Source: Tubiluchus corallicola (lineage: Eukaryota; Priapulida; Priapulimorpha; Priapulimorphida; Tubiluchidae). From it: 60,000 nucleotides of DNA. A program made the position numbers and the translations under genes. The notes beneath the pieces are model-generated. The model saw only the letters and a program-made list of their open reading frames with translations. It had not been told where the DNA came from and did no database searches. Below, piece by piece: positions 26,001 through 40,100 of the stretch; within the stretch, counting starts at the first letter, position 1; every line of letters begins with the position of its first letter. The stretch is taken from positions 884,447 to 944,446 of the forward strand of contig JAQGDQ010000013.1 in NCBI GenBank assembly GCA_030141605.1, given 5' to 3'.

Positions 26001-29000
26001 AAATGCTAAGTAATATAGATTTGCACGGAAAGTTTTTTGGATCATAATTTAACATTGCCTTTTCTTCCTCTGTTTTACGTGGCGTAGTGACGTCATGTAA
26101 TAACGCCGTCGGAACAGTATTGCGGGAAATTTAAAATGAAAATAAACGAAAATTCCTTTCAACGCGAGTACGATATGTGCACAAAATTGCTGTAAAGTAG
26201 TATAATTTTTAAGGCGATTTTTCGGAAACTCACTTCAGGTTCCCCTTTTCTTGTCCTTTAAATAAAAATAATCGGTTAAATTTCTAATCAGAGTAATTTA
26301 CCTTGATCGTACGCACGCGCGACTATTTTAATCGTCTATAGCCTCTAGGATCTACTTTTTTATTTACAATGTATTAGTACGCGGCTGAATAGTTATTACT
26401 GCATTGACTCAGCTGTTATGAAGCGTTTAAAGATAAATATTTTTGCTGACTTGCGAGTATTTCAACTGCGGTATCTGTACACAGTTTCACAATGCTTGAG
26501 GCATTGTTGGTGATGAATAAACGTGAAAATCTTTGTGAATAATTCACGCGGCGTCTAGTGAATGAACGTTTCTACAATGAAATAAAACGTCTTAATTAAT
26601 TTCTCCGCTATGTGCGTGCAAACTGAACTCAAAAGATTGTTCAAACAAGAGGAAATGAAGCGATGTCATTATACACATGCAGCTCAGTAGCTTTAAGACT
26701 ACATTGTACGTCTGTTTCATAATCTGATTAATGTTCAACATTTGATCTGAAACTTTGGTGTGATAATTAATTTGACAGCTGAAATCACCACTCTAATGCA
26801 TCTGTAGATTCAAATATCTTGAAATATGTTACATTCCAGCGACAGGCTGAGACTCAATTTCAAACCCCGATTTTAATTTTGCATTTGCATTTGCCGTTGT
26901 TAATTTAAACAACTATAAAGTTGCATAGAAATTGTTGAAACTTGTTGGCAAAAATTTCTAAATTGCCAAATCTTGCTTGCAACATACAGTGACTACAGTC
27001 CTGTATTTAGGTGAAGCACTTCCGTCAGTTACCTTTGGCGCACCGGGCAGCGCCTGATCATACTAACAGAATAATTCATCGTTTCGCTTGTAGTTAAACT
27101 AGTGCAATAAATATGTACTGTCTGAACGGGATGGGGATGAATTTTAGACTAACATACCGCACAAAGAAGCCGTGGAATCAATGTAAGCGCATCATTATCA
27201 AGATTGCAACTAAACGAATGTTTTTTCAACGCCTTATTTTCCTTCTTTTGACCTTCAAATAACCTTGAACCACAATTCACAATATCACTTGTCTTCCAGC
27301 AAGTTTTACCTCAAAAGTTTTCCAGTCATCCAATGGTCTGGATGTTTGCGTACAGGCGATCTGATTCATATCTGTGAGAACCTCTCCTATCTTCGCTTGC
27401 CAACTATGTGAAGAACTCACCAGATTCAAAGTATGTAGAGAACTCAGCAGATTCATAGTATGTAGAGAACTCAGCAGATTCAAAGTATGTAGCGAACTCA
27501 GCAGATTCAAAGTATGTAGAGAACTCAGCAGATTCAAACTATGTAGAAAACTCACCAGATTCAAAAAGTAAGTAGAGAACTCAGCAGATTCATAGTATGT
27601 AGAGAACACAGCAGATTCATAGTATGTAGAGAACTCAGCAGATTCATAGTATGTAGAGAACACAGCAGATTCATAGTATGTAGAGAACTCAGAAGATTCA
27701 AACTATGTAGAAAACTCATCAGATTCAAAAAGTATGTAGAGAACTCAGCAGATTCATAGTATGTAGAGAACACAGCAGATTCATAGTATGTAGAGAGCTC
27801 AACAGATTCAAAGTATGTAGAGAACTCAGCAGATTCAAAGTATGTAGAGAACTCAGCAGATTTGAAGTCCTAACAGAATTCTAAAGCTAACCATCGACTG
27901 ACTGAAGTTCATTGACCCAATCCCAAGGGTTAATCATGACACATTACTGCAACCAAGTGTTACCGAACTTGACACTCTTAAGTCAAAAAATAACTCTTAA
28001 CATTCAGTTACTTTATACTGTCGAGTCTAAGTTCAAAAGTCGCTCAAAATCATTCCCTTGCCAGATGCTGCTATTGCTTTTCCAGGTCTTTATGGTTTTT
28101 GAGTTACTGAATGTAACATTTGCAAAACATGAAAGTATGATTAGGTAAATGAATGAATGAATACATAAATAAACAAATCATAAATAAACAAATAAATAAA
28201 CGCATAATTAAATAAATAAGTTAAAACGGTAAGTAAACGATAAACTGCCTAATGTTAATGCTGTTATAATGTAGCTACTAAATGCTAAACGAGAAAAATG
28301 GCAAAACTTAAGTTATATTATTCGTACCACAATATTCCTAGTGAAATCATTTTGCACATAACTTTCGTTTTGTACAGATAATTCTCTTAAAAATGATGCT
28401 GTATAAAACACTGGCTTTTATTAGTTTTGTTTAGAGTAATGCATAAACATTTAACACTAATAACAATAATAATGATTTTTAACTGTAATTTTTTTCATTT
28501 AATTTTTTACATTTTTGTATTACGATTTTTTGGCTTGTTCTTTTTTATTACTTGTGAATAAATCTGTAATTACTTGTGAAGACTTTTAATGAAGTGCCAA
28601 GTGTCGTCGTCAGTCGCCATGTTTGACAGAGGCATTTAAGCACCTAGGCGTGCCATGTAAATAATAGCCCTAATGAGTGTAAATTGAAATTGACAGTAGT
28701 TCTGAGCAATTTCCCAGTGTAAATACTGCCTAGTGAGATTCTCAAATGCTTGTATGAGTATACTTGTGTTCTGTAGAATGAAATCGATTAAAATCAATAA
28801 ATTCTGTGCTTTCACTGCAATATAGCGTATTTCCCTTTACAGCTACTCGCTTTCTCGTCAGTCTGTTTAACTTTCACTAGACGCACGACAGATTCTTAAT
28901 GAATGGACAGCGCAGGTGAAAGGTTGTGATTGGCTTCAGTATTCACATGCAAGTGTTTTTCGCGTGCCTCTGCAAACTGCAAATTGGGCGGTTTGAGAAG

Positions 29001-31028
29001 CGGGGAATTTTGAATTCATTTACATGAGGCTTACTTGAACCTCCAGGTTTTGGTGCAAAAGGCAGCCTAGCTTGAGTTTCAAATAGCCACAATTATTAAA
29101 GTACAATAAATCTTTTATTTATTTAAACTACAAGTTTAGGAAGTGTAGGGCCAATTAGAAATTTGTTAGAGCCTTCGATCCTACAAAGGCTGAAAATTGA
29201 TGTTTTATGCTTCGTGTAGTACGCTAGTTCATCAGCCAAAAAACCTCTAGGGCTTGAGGCTCCACCATTAGCCACAATGGTTTGTACTAGAAGTTGAAAA
29301 CCTGTATGAATTATTTAATGTTTTATTACAAGCGAAGATAATTACTGTTTGCGCATGTAGTTTTCAAAAACAGACAATAAACTGAAATTAAAAAACAAAT
29401 AAACAAACAATCAGTAAAAAACATTGAAACAGAGATATACGATATCAGCCTGAATGGTTTCACTGCGTTCACAGTATAAAGAAACTTCGTCCGCACTGGC
29501 AGCTCACTAACACATCATAGAGTCCTTGGCACAAGCGTGTGCGAGAGCAAATTTGAAGAATTGCTTGTGGCCACTAAATAAAACTTGTGACTAATAAATA
29601 TCCCTAGAGATACTTCAAGTTACACTGCTAGATTCATTAAATTTAATGATTTTAGTAACTACTGTACCAGTCTACCACATTCATCATCGCTGCGATGATG
29701 AATTATGCCAGAGAGAGAATGCTTCGTTCAATTTGCAACACTAGGTAGGTTCAATAAATTTAATGATTTTAGTAACTACTGTACCATTCTATCACATCCA
29801 TCGTCGCTGCGCTGGTGACTGTAGCCTTGATTTTTCTATATTGTGTCAGGCAAAGAGAAACTTAACTGTAAAGTGGATAGCCTCAGCAAGTTTAGTGACA
29901 CCAGCAACAGCCATTTTTAACTTGACTTGCCCTGACTCATTTTTGTCCAATTTGTTCTATTTCTATATTTACGTCTGACTGAAGTATCATCAAGTCTGGC
30001 GACCTCAGCATCAGCCATTTCGACATGCTTCAGTCTGTGACTGGACAAGAAAACTGGGTCAAAATTTATTGAATGGGCGTTCATGTACGGTAATAAAAAT
30101 GTGCCTTGCCGTACATGACTTTTGATATTTCATTTATGCACCTTGCTAGGCTAGAAAACATCTTAGGTTGAACAGGGTCGCCATATGGCATTGTCTGTAG
30201 ATGATGCTCGGGGCATCACCATCAACTTATCAAAAATCTTACAATTGAAAAAACGAAAAAGCATCATGTTTCAAACTGCCAGTGCGATTTATCATGAGGT
30301 GAAAAATGGGGAAATCACTTAAACTTACTACATAATACTAAGTTTTTGTTTTTTTATATCATTTACACATAAAAATGCCACACTTCAAAAAGAATGCAAT
30401 TACTGATTAAAATCATAGAGGCACAACAAAGAAAAACACAAGAAAAATACAGAAGTAGAAGACAATATGACTGGCCATTACAGTAACTGGGAGTGAGAAA
30501 GACACGCCAATGGCCCTATTATAGGCACAGTGTTTATGCTGCTCAGTCATGTGAAGATCCAATAACACCCAACTTGTATTGGTTTTACATTCGAGACGTA
30601 GCCCTATATATTTTGTTTTAGCTGTTTCATCATAACAAAATGTTACCAAAGAATATTCATATAAGGCTTCCACAATACACTGCTCTCATTAGAAAGTGGA
30701 AGAATGTGAATGTGTTCCAAGAAACAGGATCGTGTTCCTTTGGACTTAAGTATTTCGACACAATATTTTAGGGAAAATGCCTGTGATTTGTGTCTTTTTC
30801 TAGATCTTCCCTTATTGTTTGCAGTTATCTTATGGATCAAGTTCACCAGCACTGTCCAACAGAGAGCGATTTCCCACATTCTTCAGGACACATCCGTCAC
30901 AGACACTACATAACCCAACCAGAGTGGCGTTCTTCAGAGAGTTCAACTGGACAAGGATACACATTATACAGGAAGTGCAAGAGCTCTTTTTAACTGTATG
31001 TATTGTAACGTCGAAGTAAAAAGCAAAA

Positions 31029-31101
<73 letters not shown>

Positions 31102-34100
31102 AGTTTTTAGCATTAAAAATCTATAACACTAATATACTGCATAAAATAACTTAGCAAGCATAATATAAATGTAATTACGTAAGAATTGAATAAATAGGGT
31201 TGTGAAATTAAGATTAGTCTGTATATATATATAGCGTGTGTATATATATATATATATGTATGTAGAAATTGCTAACAAGTATTGTAAAATATTGCAAACT
31301 ATAGTCAAACCTCATTGTAAGAGCAACTTCACTTATTGACCAGATTTTCAGCATAAACAAAATATCTATATTTACATGGATGCTTGTATTAATGCCCCTC
31401 ATTATAATGCCAAATTTGCTATAAACCCAATTTTTTTCTTCCTTAAGGGTAGGTGGTATAAAGAGGTTCAAATTTTTCGCTTGCGAATTACAAAATTTAT
31501 AAATATTTTTTTCTAATGTAGTCTGCCAATCTCATTGTGAAGTTAAAGATTTAAGACAGCTGAAAAAGTATATCCACTTTGCCAGAAGCATTATCTAAAC
31601 CTATTAGGTTTCCCAAACCTATTATTCGGCTGCTCTCACTCTACATCTGTGAGAGTTTTATCAGAGTTTAGCACAACTCAACTGAACACGTTTTAAAAGG
31701 CATTAAGGGCAATTTACGAGATTCTAACAAAGCCTTATGGGATACCAGCCCGGTAATTATTTGCAATTACGTGTTAGTGTGAAATCTGAAACCATTAGTT
31801 ACAAGTGATGTACACGTGATTTATACAAAAAAGCATAATGATTTTACTCATTCAACTACGCAAGATGGTTTAACGTAAACGTAACCTAAATTTAATAACC
31901 AACAATATCATTATCATGTATTAGTTTTAGTATCATTCAAAGAAAACAGGTTGACAATGTTTTTTCTTTCTCATCAGTAGGTGTCACTACGTCACACTAT
32001 TACTAGTGTACCTGTGAAACAAATATTTTTGTACATTTACATAATTTAATTAGTCTGTCAATTACGGCACTCTTATTGAGTGTATTTAAATTTGAATCTA
32101 TATTGACGTTATGCATATGTTTCTGTTGTAGACAGTACAAGATCTGGAACAGCGATTAAAGGCGGCCAAAATGGAGATAGGAACCAGGCAAAGCTTCCTT
32201 TCTGATCCAACAGATGCCGTGCGAAATTTACGGGTAGGTTATCCATCACTTTGAACAAGTCTGAGGCCATCAGTTCTGCATAAATGTCATTCAACATACA
32301 TTTAATGTGTCCCTCTAGGTTACATTTACAGCTGAAATGTCGGAAAATGACAGTGATAATGGTCTAATGACATAGTTTCTGCATCCCAGACTTTCTGTAT
32401 TTAGATTGAATTTATGAGTCTAGTCTCTGTTATAAGGTCATTAGGTCTCACCGCTAGTTTAAATGACCTTAACACAGGAAAAATTAATAAACCAAATTTG
32501 CCTAACTTCTTATATGTATATTACTTTACCTTTATATGCTAGATTACGTTGATTTCTTTAATATTTTCCTCATCTTCATTTTTACATATCCGTCATTACA
32601 ATTTCAATTTTTTCTAGTAGAAATCTTTTGGACAGATTTAAAATACAACCAGCCTTCCTTTCAAAAGGTATTAAAGCTTTAATTGGCAACGTAAATATCA
32701 TTTTTTCTTGTAGATTACATTCGTGCAGTTGCACTTCTGATATTTTCCTCGGATTATTATGCTTTTGCATGAAAATAGTAGATCAGTTTTGTAAAAAAAC
32801 TCTGACGTTTTTAGAGACAAGATGCTAGGATTATAGTAGGACTGTTCTATGATGCCTATGCACCACGCATCTTCTGTGAAGCATACAAGAATGGTCTTTA
32901 CGGCAAAAAGCACGTCTGGTTTATTGTTGGCTGGTAAGCAATTTTATTTTTTTAATTCAGAACAATGATTGCTTCTGACACGGTACGATTTCCTTAAGGT
33001 GTCGTCCGAGTTTTTTCACAAAGTGCACAAGGTATGGCGCATTGCTTCTGCATTTTTTCAGGTATGCTGACAACTGGTACACTAAGTTAGATGATCCAGC
33101 AATTAACTGCACGATAGACCAAATAAAGCAAGCTATAGAGGGACACTTCACTACTGAGGCTCTCATGCTGAGTAGAAATCTAACAGCAAAAACTATATCA
33201 GGCATGGTAAGAAAAGTGCTGCACTGATTCAAATGCATGTTACAAAATTGTCTCAATCAAAATTCATACTATATATATGGTAGCAAATAAACAAAAAGAA
33301 GGTATGCAAGACAGCTAAAAATTAAAACGGGGCTCCCACAGTCAGGGAAAATGCAGGAAAATCCTTGAAAATACAGGCTATCCTGGAAAGTCATGGAAAA
33401 AGATAATTTGTTAAAAAGTCAGGGAAAATGATGAAAATGGGGTGAAAAGTCAAGGAAATTGGAAAGAGTGCAAAAATAATCACAACAAACCGATATTTTT
33501 CCAAACATATTTTTTAGCGATCCGTGTTCAAACAAAATTTTGCTATGGCAGGCTTCCAGTGTCGATATCTGTTCCAAAAATAATGATTGGATTAAGAAAG
33601 TTTATTTAATGTGATTAGTGTAATTTCGCTAGCACTACAGCAACTGTGCTGAAACATTATATTACAGTATATGTATGAATGTCTATACACAAAAATGTTA
33701 GAATATATATACTCGTAATGTAATTTCTGCTTATCTTGGATATGGAAAAATCAATGTTTGGTCAGGGAAAAGTCATGGAAAAGTCTGGAAAATTTATTTT
33801 AAAATTCTGTGGGAACCCTGTAAAAAACTTTAATGTAAGAGTGAGCATGTTGTACACAGCTGTCACACAGAAGATAAACAGGTGTTATCGTTTTTTGTCT
33901 GCTAAAGCAAAATTATGAAATTTAATCACTTGAACTGATTTCTCATTACAGTCAGCTCTAGAATTTCAACAGGCACTAGAGGATAGGATTAAAAAGAAAC
34001 GTGACGACGTTCCCGGGTTTCCAGAGGCACCTCTTGCATATGATGCTATATGGAGCTTAGCGTTAGCCCTTAACAAGACACAGGCAAGTGTAAAATGTTA

Positions 34101-37100
34101 CATAGTAGAATTTGCTTAACAAATCTATGAATAATTAATCCAGCCACTTATTTGTGTCCACTGTGCTTGGAATGGAACTGTATCAAGTTTTAATGCTGTA
34201 AAAACTGCCTTTGTTAAATTCCAAGCTTCACTTTATAAATCCATCTTGCATGGCACAAAGACAACAAAATTGTGACGTAAGACCACACATTTGTCCTGTT
34301 TTTAACTTGAGCTAGATCAGCATCTTTGTTTTAAGTATGTTTTACACCTTTGCATTTTTCCACTTAATTATTTATCTGTAGCGGTCTAATGCAGAAGCAT
34401 CAGTCACAATGAAAGATTGAATTACGTTAAACTAATATGCTAATTCTTGTTGACAAACCGTTGTGTGCGAGAATGTTAATGAATGAAATAAATGAATGCT
34501 GAATCATCACTGATACTAAACTTACATGTATTGTATAAATGTTACTGAATGTTAAGAGTCTTTGCTCCATAAACAATATGTACTGTAATAATATAGAAAA
34601 GGTTACTTAATAGGTCTCTTCGGTTTGTAATTTCAGCCACTTAATAAATCCATTTATCTTCGCACTAAGGTAGATTTATTAAACGCAATAGCGGCTTGTG
34701 TATCGGCACTGCAGAACTACAGCACCCCCTACTTTCATTCGATATTATTGATAACGTTCAATATGATGAGTCTTTTTTTCTTTAATTCTTTCTTTATACG
34801 AGTACATTATGTAATCCTTAAGCTTAATGTCAGTAGCCATACCCTAGTTCATGGAAAAATTACAAAAATCTCTCGTATGGAACTGTGCACTTTACAGTTC
34901 CAGCGAAGCGGTGTTTGGCTGCTGCACGATTGAGATAAGAAAGTGCATCCTAGTTACAGAGAGAGAGAGAGAGAGAGTTGTCCCTGTTGTACAAGTGTAA
35001 GGCTGGGTTTCTTTTTGACCAAATTTTCTTTTTATATATTTATTTTGTCGACACAATATTAAAACAATGGCTGAAAATTTTCTGAAGCTGCACCCCCACT
35101 AATTTTAACTATGAGCCATCACTGATTAAACGGCGTACACCGTATTAAAAGCTTACACAAAATAGGGTAATGACAGAGCAAGCAAAACTGTAGACAACAG
35201 TGCAACAATGAATGATTGAAACTAGAGTGATTGTAGAATGTCAGAGTAATGTCAACAGCAGCTCATATCAACTGAGAATGAGAAGTAAAATTTCTCTGAA
35301 AGGAGAAACACAAGCCAGAATCGCGGTAATAAAATTGACTCGATGAATTTGCTGTGATTTTTTATCTGTCATTTGCAGGCAAGATTGGAAATGTCAGGAC
35401 AATCACTGGAAAATAACTTCTCTTATAACAGAGTTGACATTATGAAAGAGATTTATCAAAACATGAATGAAATGGAATTCAGCGGTGTATCTGTGAGTAT
35501 CAAATTATTTTAAGTGAAGGTCTAAAAGAGGCTACTTAAAGATGAAAAACTTCCCCGTCTAAAGTAGATGGTTAACAGGACCATATTTACCTATAGGCTA
35601 ACCAGGTTGTAATCCAGATGGTTAACAGGACCATATTTACCTATAGGCTAACCAGGTTGTAATCCAGAGTGCTAAAATTTTTAGGAGCACTAGTGTTTAG
35701 TTTAAACAATATTTTTATTTGATAAAAACTTTACAATCAAAGTACATTTATAATAAAAAAATAATGGGCAATTTATCAAATACTGATTGGCTAAGAGGTG
35801 TGACCTACAAAGCCTTTCAGAAAAGAGATGTGCCATTTATAAGTTTAATAGGCACACGATTACAAAAACTGTTACTTATGTATTAAGTAAGAGTGAAATT
35901 AAGAAGGTTTGCAACTTGTTTTTTGAACAGTGGTGTGTGAAAGGGTGGGACAAGTCTGTTTAGGGGTCCACTGTAAAAAATTCTTATTCTCATTTGAAAG
36001 TATGCATCCTTCGCAGTTGCTGTAGGTCAAAGGTTAAGTGAACCACAGCAACTCGTTTTAACTGCAACCGTCTGCCGCATCAGTTCAGTAACGTCAGTTG
36101 TTTTATGTGGACTTTGCTTAATTATGCATTAGTCTGTGGGTAGAGTGATTTCCTAGCAGGACTGTGTTTCAGAACAAGAAAGAATGAACTAAATAAGGTT
36201 CTGGCTAGCTGTTAAAATGGTTACTATTATAAAAACATGGGCTGCGTGGCATTGTTAAGTGTACACAAATGTGTTCTTTGGTACACTGAACCTTTCACCT
36301 TTTCACGATCATAATCAATCGCTGGAACTGTGAAACGGCTTATTATGAAGTGTGTATTTTATAACGCACCACAGACTATTACTGAACCCGCATTTATATA
36401 AGCCTCTTATAACAAACAACAGAAATGATTACACAAAAGGTACCACAAGCAAAACGTCAATAACCACATAGCAGTGATGTGGATACTAGGTAATAGTGCT
36501 GCGAGAATACTCCACCAGTAATCGTGCTAATAATCCACATATTAACAGTCATGATAGAAATGGCGGGACTAGGGCACTGTAAAGTCTTGATACCCCCTTG
36601 ATGGTTAATGAATTCTGATTTCTGTTGTTGACAATAATAAACACAAATCTGTATATCTAGCACATTTTTCTGCGAGACATCACTTATTTACACTTTGCTT
36701 ACAGGGTCGTGTAGCATTTTCTCGTGCTGGAGACAGGATTGCACAGACACAAGTTGAGCAAATGATAAGTAAGTTTAAAAGAGTAAATCTGACTAGAATA
36801 AGTTTCCTTACTGCTTACAACTGTCACATTCTGTTGGTTTCACATTCACATTTGCCGTCACATTCACTTTATTAAAAACAAAGAATCATATTGGTTTTGT
36901 AAACAGACCAAAAATTCCAAACATTGTACTCCATACTCGCGTAGGTTTTTTATTAATTATCATTTAGGCATGCATGATCATCGGCATGCAGGATTCTAAC
37001 GGTAATTATATGTTGAGAGAAATGTCCTTATGGATTTCTCGTATTCAATCATTTACTTGACATTTGCCTGACTGAATGCAGTCTACACGTTGTAAATAGA

Positions 37101-40100
37101 GAACAATTTTACATACGTTAGCCAATTTATCAGTGAAGTTGCGAGGGGTTTGGCCACCCTGTGCAGTGTAACCAATTTGGCGTAATACACCTTTGACTGC
37201 TACATAGACATAGACATAGAACATTTATTTTCTCCAATTAGTGTAACATCAAAAGTTTTTTAAATATTAAGTAATTATAATCATGGAGCAGGGCAGGGTA
37301 GGACCATAGGTCATCTAGTCTCCTGCCCTTTCTTATAAATAGATTGGTATATTAAAAATTAACGGTGATGCTGCAGATAACAAAACAAAAACAAGTAAGA
37401 AAAAAATTATAAAGTTAGATACGTAAACTGAACAAAACAATACAATTATTCAGTAATTAGGATTATTATATGTAGTAGTTTCAAATGGGGTCTTATTAAC
37501 AGGGGAATTTGATCAAGGTTAGTGAGTAAAGCTAAAAACTGAGAGTACGGAAAGAAAAAAATAAGCATCAAAAAGTGTAATATAGAAAAATTTATGAGAA
37601 AAAGAGTAAGTATGAGAAAGAGCAACAAGGAGATGAAAAGAAAAAAGAAAAAAGAAAAGAAATTACAAACACACGTTTATGAAAGATATTTATTCATATA
37701 AAGGCTAAAGTATTTAGTCTTAATGAAAATGTGAAAACATTGAATGACTAGATGTTTCTGACTTTTTGAATTGCGAAGTCCTTTATAATCTGTTCAACAT
37801 CAAGTGATTCGGTAAATTCTCTTTCAATAAAAAGAATCGTTAAGTTAGTGAGTCTATGTTTGCTCGTAGATGGCTGCAGATAATTCTTAATTAATTTTAA
37901 CTTAGAGAATGTTATAATTATTGTGTTTTATGCTTCAAATTAAAAAATACGCTTTTATATGACTGCGCTAGGCAAGTAAATGAATGAAAAAAAAATTGTA
38001 AAATTTCTGACCGGATGTGTGATTAAAATAAATTTACCCGGGTGATTAGACGGAAATAGAAATAGGCCTATTTTTATTGTCGGCATATTAACAGAAAGTA
38101 TTGGCCGTCCTTGCATATAAACTGGTTGTATGTTTGTAAATTGACCACTGATGACGACAGCAGCAACCTGTACTAAATGTTTGGCATGATTTTAACTTTT
38201 TAATGTACCTGTAATAAAAATGGACTTGTATAATAAAAAGTCTAAAACAGTGTGAGGTGTAAATTAGGAAAACTACTTTGCACACATTTTAGCTATGCTA
38301 CTTGAATTGCAAATTTCCGTACGTTACATTTAACTATTTTCAGATGGCACATATCGCAAAATAGCCTTCTTTGATGTGTCAGACCTTTCTGGCAAGCTTG
38401 ACTGGATCAATGGAAAAGAAGCCATAAAATGGAAAGGTAAATACACACAAAACTTACAGGTTTCACTGATGTTTGAAGCATATTTTCTGGACAGAATAAT
38501 CAATTATTTCCATCAGCCACTCAAACATTCAGCAGTCATGCATATCAGCCAACCAAACTTTCAACAGTCATACATAACAGCTATCCATAATTTCAACATT
38601 CATACATATTAGCCAATCAAACTTTCAACATTCATACACATCAGCCATCCAAACTTTCACATCTGTACACATCAGCCATCCAAACTTTCAACAGTCATAC
38701 TCATCAGCCATCCAAACGTTCAACATTCATACCCATCAGCCATCCAAACTTTCAACATTCTTGCACATCAGCCATCTAAACTTTCAACATTCATGCACAT
38801 CAGCCATCTAAACTTTCAACATTCATGCACATCAGCTATCTAAACTTGCAACATTCATGCACATCAGCTATTCATACTTTCAACATTCATACGCATCAGC
38901 CATTCAAACTTTTAACATTCATACACATCAGCCAACCAAACTTTCAACATTCATGCACATCAGCCATCCAAACTTTAAACATTCATACACATCAGCCACC
39001 AAACTTTCAACATTCATACACATCAGCCATCCAAACTTTCAACATTCATACACATCAGCCATACAAACTTTCAACATTCATACACATCAGCCAACCAAAC
39101 TTTAAACATTCATACACATCAGCCATCCAAACTTTCAACAGTCATACACACCAGCCATACAACATACACATTCTATTCACATAACTTAATCATGACTTCA
39201 TTTAACATTAGCCAAATTTCCATTAACTATTACTGATTTAGCTTGACCAGGTTATGTTTCTTTACAGGTGGAAAGCCTCCCCCAGACAGAACAGTTATAC
39301 GAGAGGAAATACAGCAGATATCACCTGAATTGTTTCTCATTATGTGTATAGTTGCTAGTATTGGGATTCTCTTCGCTCTAACATGTTTGATATTCAACCT
39401 GATCTACAGAAATGCAAAGTAAGATATTTGTTTTATCATGTTGATTTGCAGTTCATATATCAACTGACATTTTCAGTCGACAAAGCGACAATGTTATAAT
39501 CATATGGGTGCTTGTATATCAAAATCTGGGCTTGGCAACCGAAAAAATCGCGAAGCAAAATCGTAATGCTACTACCGGAATTTGACGGTTTTCACGATAG
39601 TAGTACTAGATTCTAGCCAGAAAAGAGAGCGTGAGGTTATAAAATTAGATTTTTAGTATTTTTAAACATTTTCCTGATGATATGATGCTAGAATATAAAA
39701 GTCCAATATATTTAACATTTGTTTTTATAAAAAACAAAAAATTTGACATTTGACTAAACTTTTGGGTCATTCTACTTTAAAACATCATAACGTCGTTTTA
39801 ACTAAGCCTACTTGTGGACTGTTTTGGTTTGCAAGCACACACATGCTGTTTTGATATTTGTAGGTCTATTCAAATGTCAGGACCATCATTGAATAACATC
39901 AGTATGCTAGGGATCATGTGTTGTTTGTTCAGCATCATTTTACTAGGATTTGACGACAGACTAGTTGATCCACATGGGTTCAGACAAATATGCCATGTAA
40001 GTAAGAATGTTTGTGTTTAACAGGGTTCCCACAGAATTTTAAAATAAATTTTCACGACTTTTCCCTGAACCGAATACTGATTTTTCATGACCAAGATAAG

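Noticed and set aside
27277-27773. Repetitive open frames of 128 and 70 codons
   Set aside because: They are produced by a 27-bp minisatellite whose length is a multiple of three.
30830-31096. Minus-strand Cys-Val repeat frame
   Set aside because: Antisense reading of an (AC)n microsatellite and exon 3.
38825-39184. 119-codon His/Gln-rich repetitive frame
   Set aside because: An artefact of the 32-bp minisatellite in intron 10; it is cut off from exon 10 by a good donor and conserved exon boundary.
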